From NCBI RefSeq assembly GCF_001999725.1, contig NZ_MDDP01000010.1, positions 62,001 through 126,000 on the forward strand: a stretch of DNA of 64,000 nt. Reading direction: 5' to 3'. The DNA is from Cellulophaga omnivescoria (GTDB lineage: Bacteria; Bacteroidota; Bacteroidia; Flavobacteriales; Flavobacteriaceae). The translations under genes were made by a program, and so were the position numbers. Below the pieces are notes generated by a model. That model had not been told where the DNA came from, searched no databases, and saw nothing but the letters and a program-made list of their open reading frames with translations. Below are positions 63,801-64,000 of the stretch, one piece after another. Within the stretch, counting starts at the first letter, position 1. Each line of letters opens with the position of its first letter.

Positions 63801-64000
63801 GCAGGTTTAATACCACTAATTATTGCTACAGGAGCAGGTGCAATAGGAAATAAAACTATAGGCGGTTCTTCTTTAGGAGGAATGCTTTTAGGTACTTTAT
63901 TTGGTGTACTTATTATACCTGGACTTTATTACATTTTTGCAAAAATGGCAGATGGGCGTAGTCTTATTAAAGATGAAGATACAATGCCGGTTTCTGAAGA
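60861..64000 (+). CDS. RND efflux pump inner-membrane subunit (HAE1 type), 3'-truncated by window
   Basis: Starts MFSKFIKRPVLAIVISVII and runs open for 1046 codons to the window end without a stop, so it is a partial, near-complete gene of a family of about 1050 residues. The porter domains and the LVLAIGIVVDDAIVVVEA segment with the proton-relay Asp pair are visible, as is LGKNGVLIVEFAV. Exports drugs or other hydrophobic compounds with the adaptor upstream. An outer-membrane factor gene may follow outside the window. Confidence 0.95.
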   Translation, partial: MFSKFIKRPVLAIVISVIIIFTGLLAINQLPISQFPQIAPTTVNIFIAYPGASADVLVKSTLIPLETSINGVQGMRYIASDATSAGEGTLRVIFEPGTDPSEAVVKIKTRVDQVMPLLPELVQREGVIITPVQPSMLMYVNLYSNEKHTDEKFLYNYAYTKMVPEIQRIDGIASAKILGSRKYAMRVWLKPDRMRAYNISAEEVLKAMEDQSILARPGRIGRSSGKKSQALEYTLVYQDRYSEPEQYKDIIIKANEEGEILTLKDIADVELGSEFFDIYSNLDGKPSASIVLKQTFGSNGSDVIDNVKEKLKELKEDLPPGIEYKISYDVSNFLDASIEQVIHTLRDAFILVAIVVFLFLGDWRSTLIPIIAVPVSLIGAFFVMQLFGLSINLITLFALVLAIGIVVDDAIVVVEAVHAKMEEEHVSPYKAVKSVVGEIGGAIIAITLVMVSVFVPISFMTGPVGVFYRQFSITMAGSIVISALVALTLTPVLCAMLLKHNNGKRKKSPVDKFIDWFNKGFERLTGSYVKILNKIVARRVLTFGVLAIFCAGIFLANKVLPAGFIPNEDQGMIYAIIQTPPGSTLERTNEVARKLQAICEETEGVASVSSLAGYEIMTEGRGSNAGTCLINLKPWSERHHSVHEIMEELEEETKNLGAVIEYFEPPAVPGFGSSGGFSMRLLDKTNGTDYHEFEKINNNFMEALGKRKELSGLFTFYAANYPQYKLKIDNKAAMQKGVSIGAAMENLNILIGSTYEQGFIRFGRFFKVYTQAAPEYRSLPSDLEKLFVKSEEGKMVPYSAFMKIEKALGPNEITRYNLYNSAAIRGLPASGYTSGDAIKAIQEVAKESLPHGYDVAWEGLSYDEARRGNESIYIFAIVLVFVYLVLAAQYESFLLPLAVILSLPVGIFGSFFLLKMMGLSNDVYAQIGMIMLVGLLGKNGVLIVEFAVQKRNQGSTIFDAAIEGAKARFRPILMTSFAFIAGLIPLIIATGAGAIGNKTIGGSSLGGMLLGTLFGVLIIPGLYYIFAKMADGRSLIKDEDTMPVSE

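Noticed and set aside
1-64000. CRISPR array or mobile element
   Set aside because: No regularly spaced repeats, no transposase, integrase or terminal inverted repeats were seen.

Overview
The window is a low-GC stretch of chromosome from a member of the Flavobacteriaceae (Bacteroidota), probably marine. Evidence: TAnnTTTG-type -7 promoter boxes, many SPII lipoproteins with short MKK... signals, BlaI-M56 peptidase pairs, TonB-plug-like modules, DUF4407, a Rossmann-type threonine dehydrogenase and dense AT-rich intergenic spacers. No transposase, integrase, phage, rRNA or CRISPR array is visible. One tRNA (Leu, UAG) is present.

Layout. 0-4.2 kb: an ABC exporter (permease cut by the window edge) and a large SF2 helicase with two hydrophobic segments. 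4.2-16 kb: hemB, unknown proteins and lipoproteins, a CE6-type esterase, an AraC regulator, a CNNM/CBS protein coupled to MGMT, a carbohydrate-binding-like lipoprotein, an exonuclease, an EEP-fold phosphatase/nuclease and hflX. 15.7-16.0 kb is a gene-free stretch that may encode a small RNA. 16-22.6 kb: small exported proteins, threonine dehydrogenase, moaE-moaC and an M13 peptidase. 22.6-25.9 kb: a BlaI/M56 regulatory operon whose three downstream products carry plug-like modules, ending in a TlpA thioredoxin. 26-33 kb: an aldehyde dehydrogenase, two AsmA/DUF748-like proteins flanking an ArsC-fold protein, and an FtsX-type ABC system with a histidine-rich loop. 33-36 kb: a stress cluster (MscS, Dps, DUF1328, an acidic repeat lipoprotein, a beta-barrel). 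36-41 kb: a five-gene operon (DnaJ/TerB, HupE, dCMP deaminase, S41 protease, aldehyde dehydrogenase). 41-45.2 kb: bacilliredoxin, PlsC, an HD protein, a Gfo/Idh oxidoreductase and a FrnE-like DsbA protein.

45.3-49.03 kb is the most unusual region: an accessory island, all on the minus strand, of small immunity-like genes (Imm52-like, HEAT/DUF2019-like, others) mixed with broken fragments and short toxin-tail-like pieces, without any complete toxin gene.

49.2-56.6 kb: an exported unknown, a sodium:solute symporter, DUF4407, and a second BlaI/M56 pair whose promoter -33 and -7 boxes lie inside two BlaI-type dyads. 56.7-64 kb: a GC-rich dispersed-type repeat, an M20 peptidase, tRNA-Leu, an AlkB-like dioxygenase, and an RND efflux adaptor followed by a pump gene cut by the window end.

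All functional names rest on reading motifs by eye; no database search was run. Several starts were moved because the longest frame begins with GTG or TTG upstream of a better ATG.
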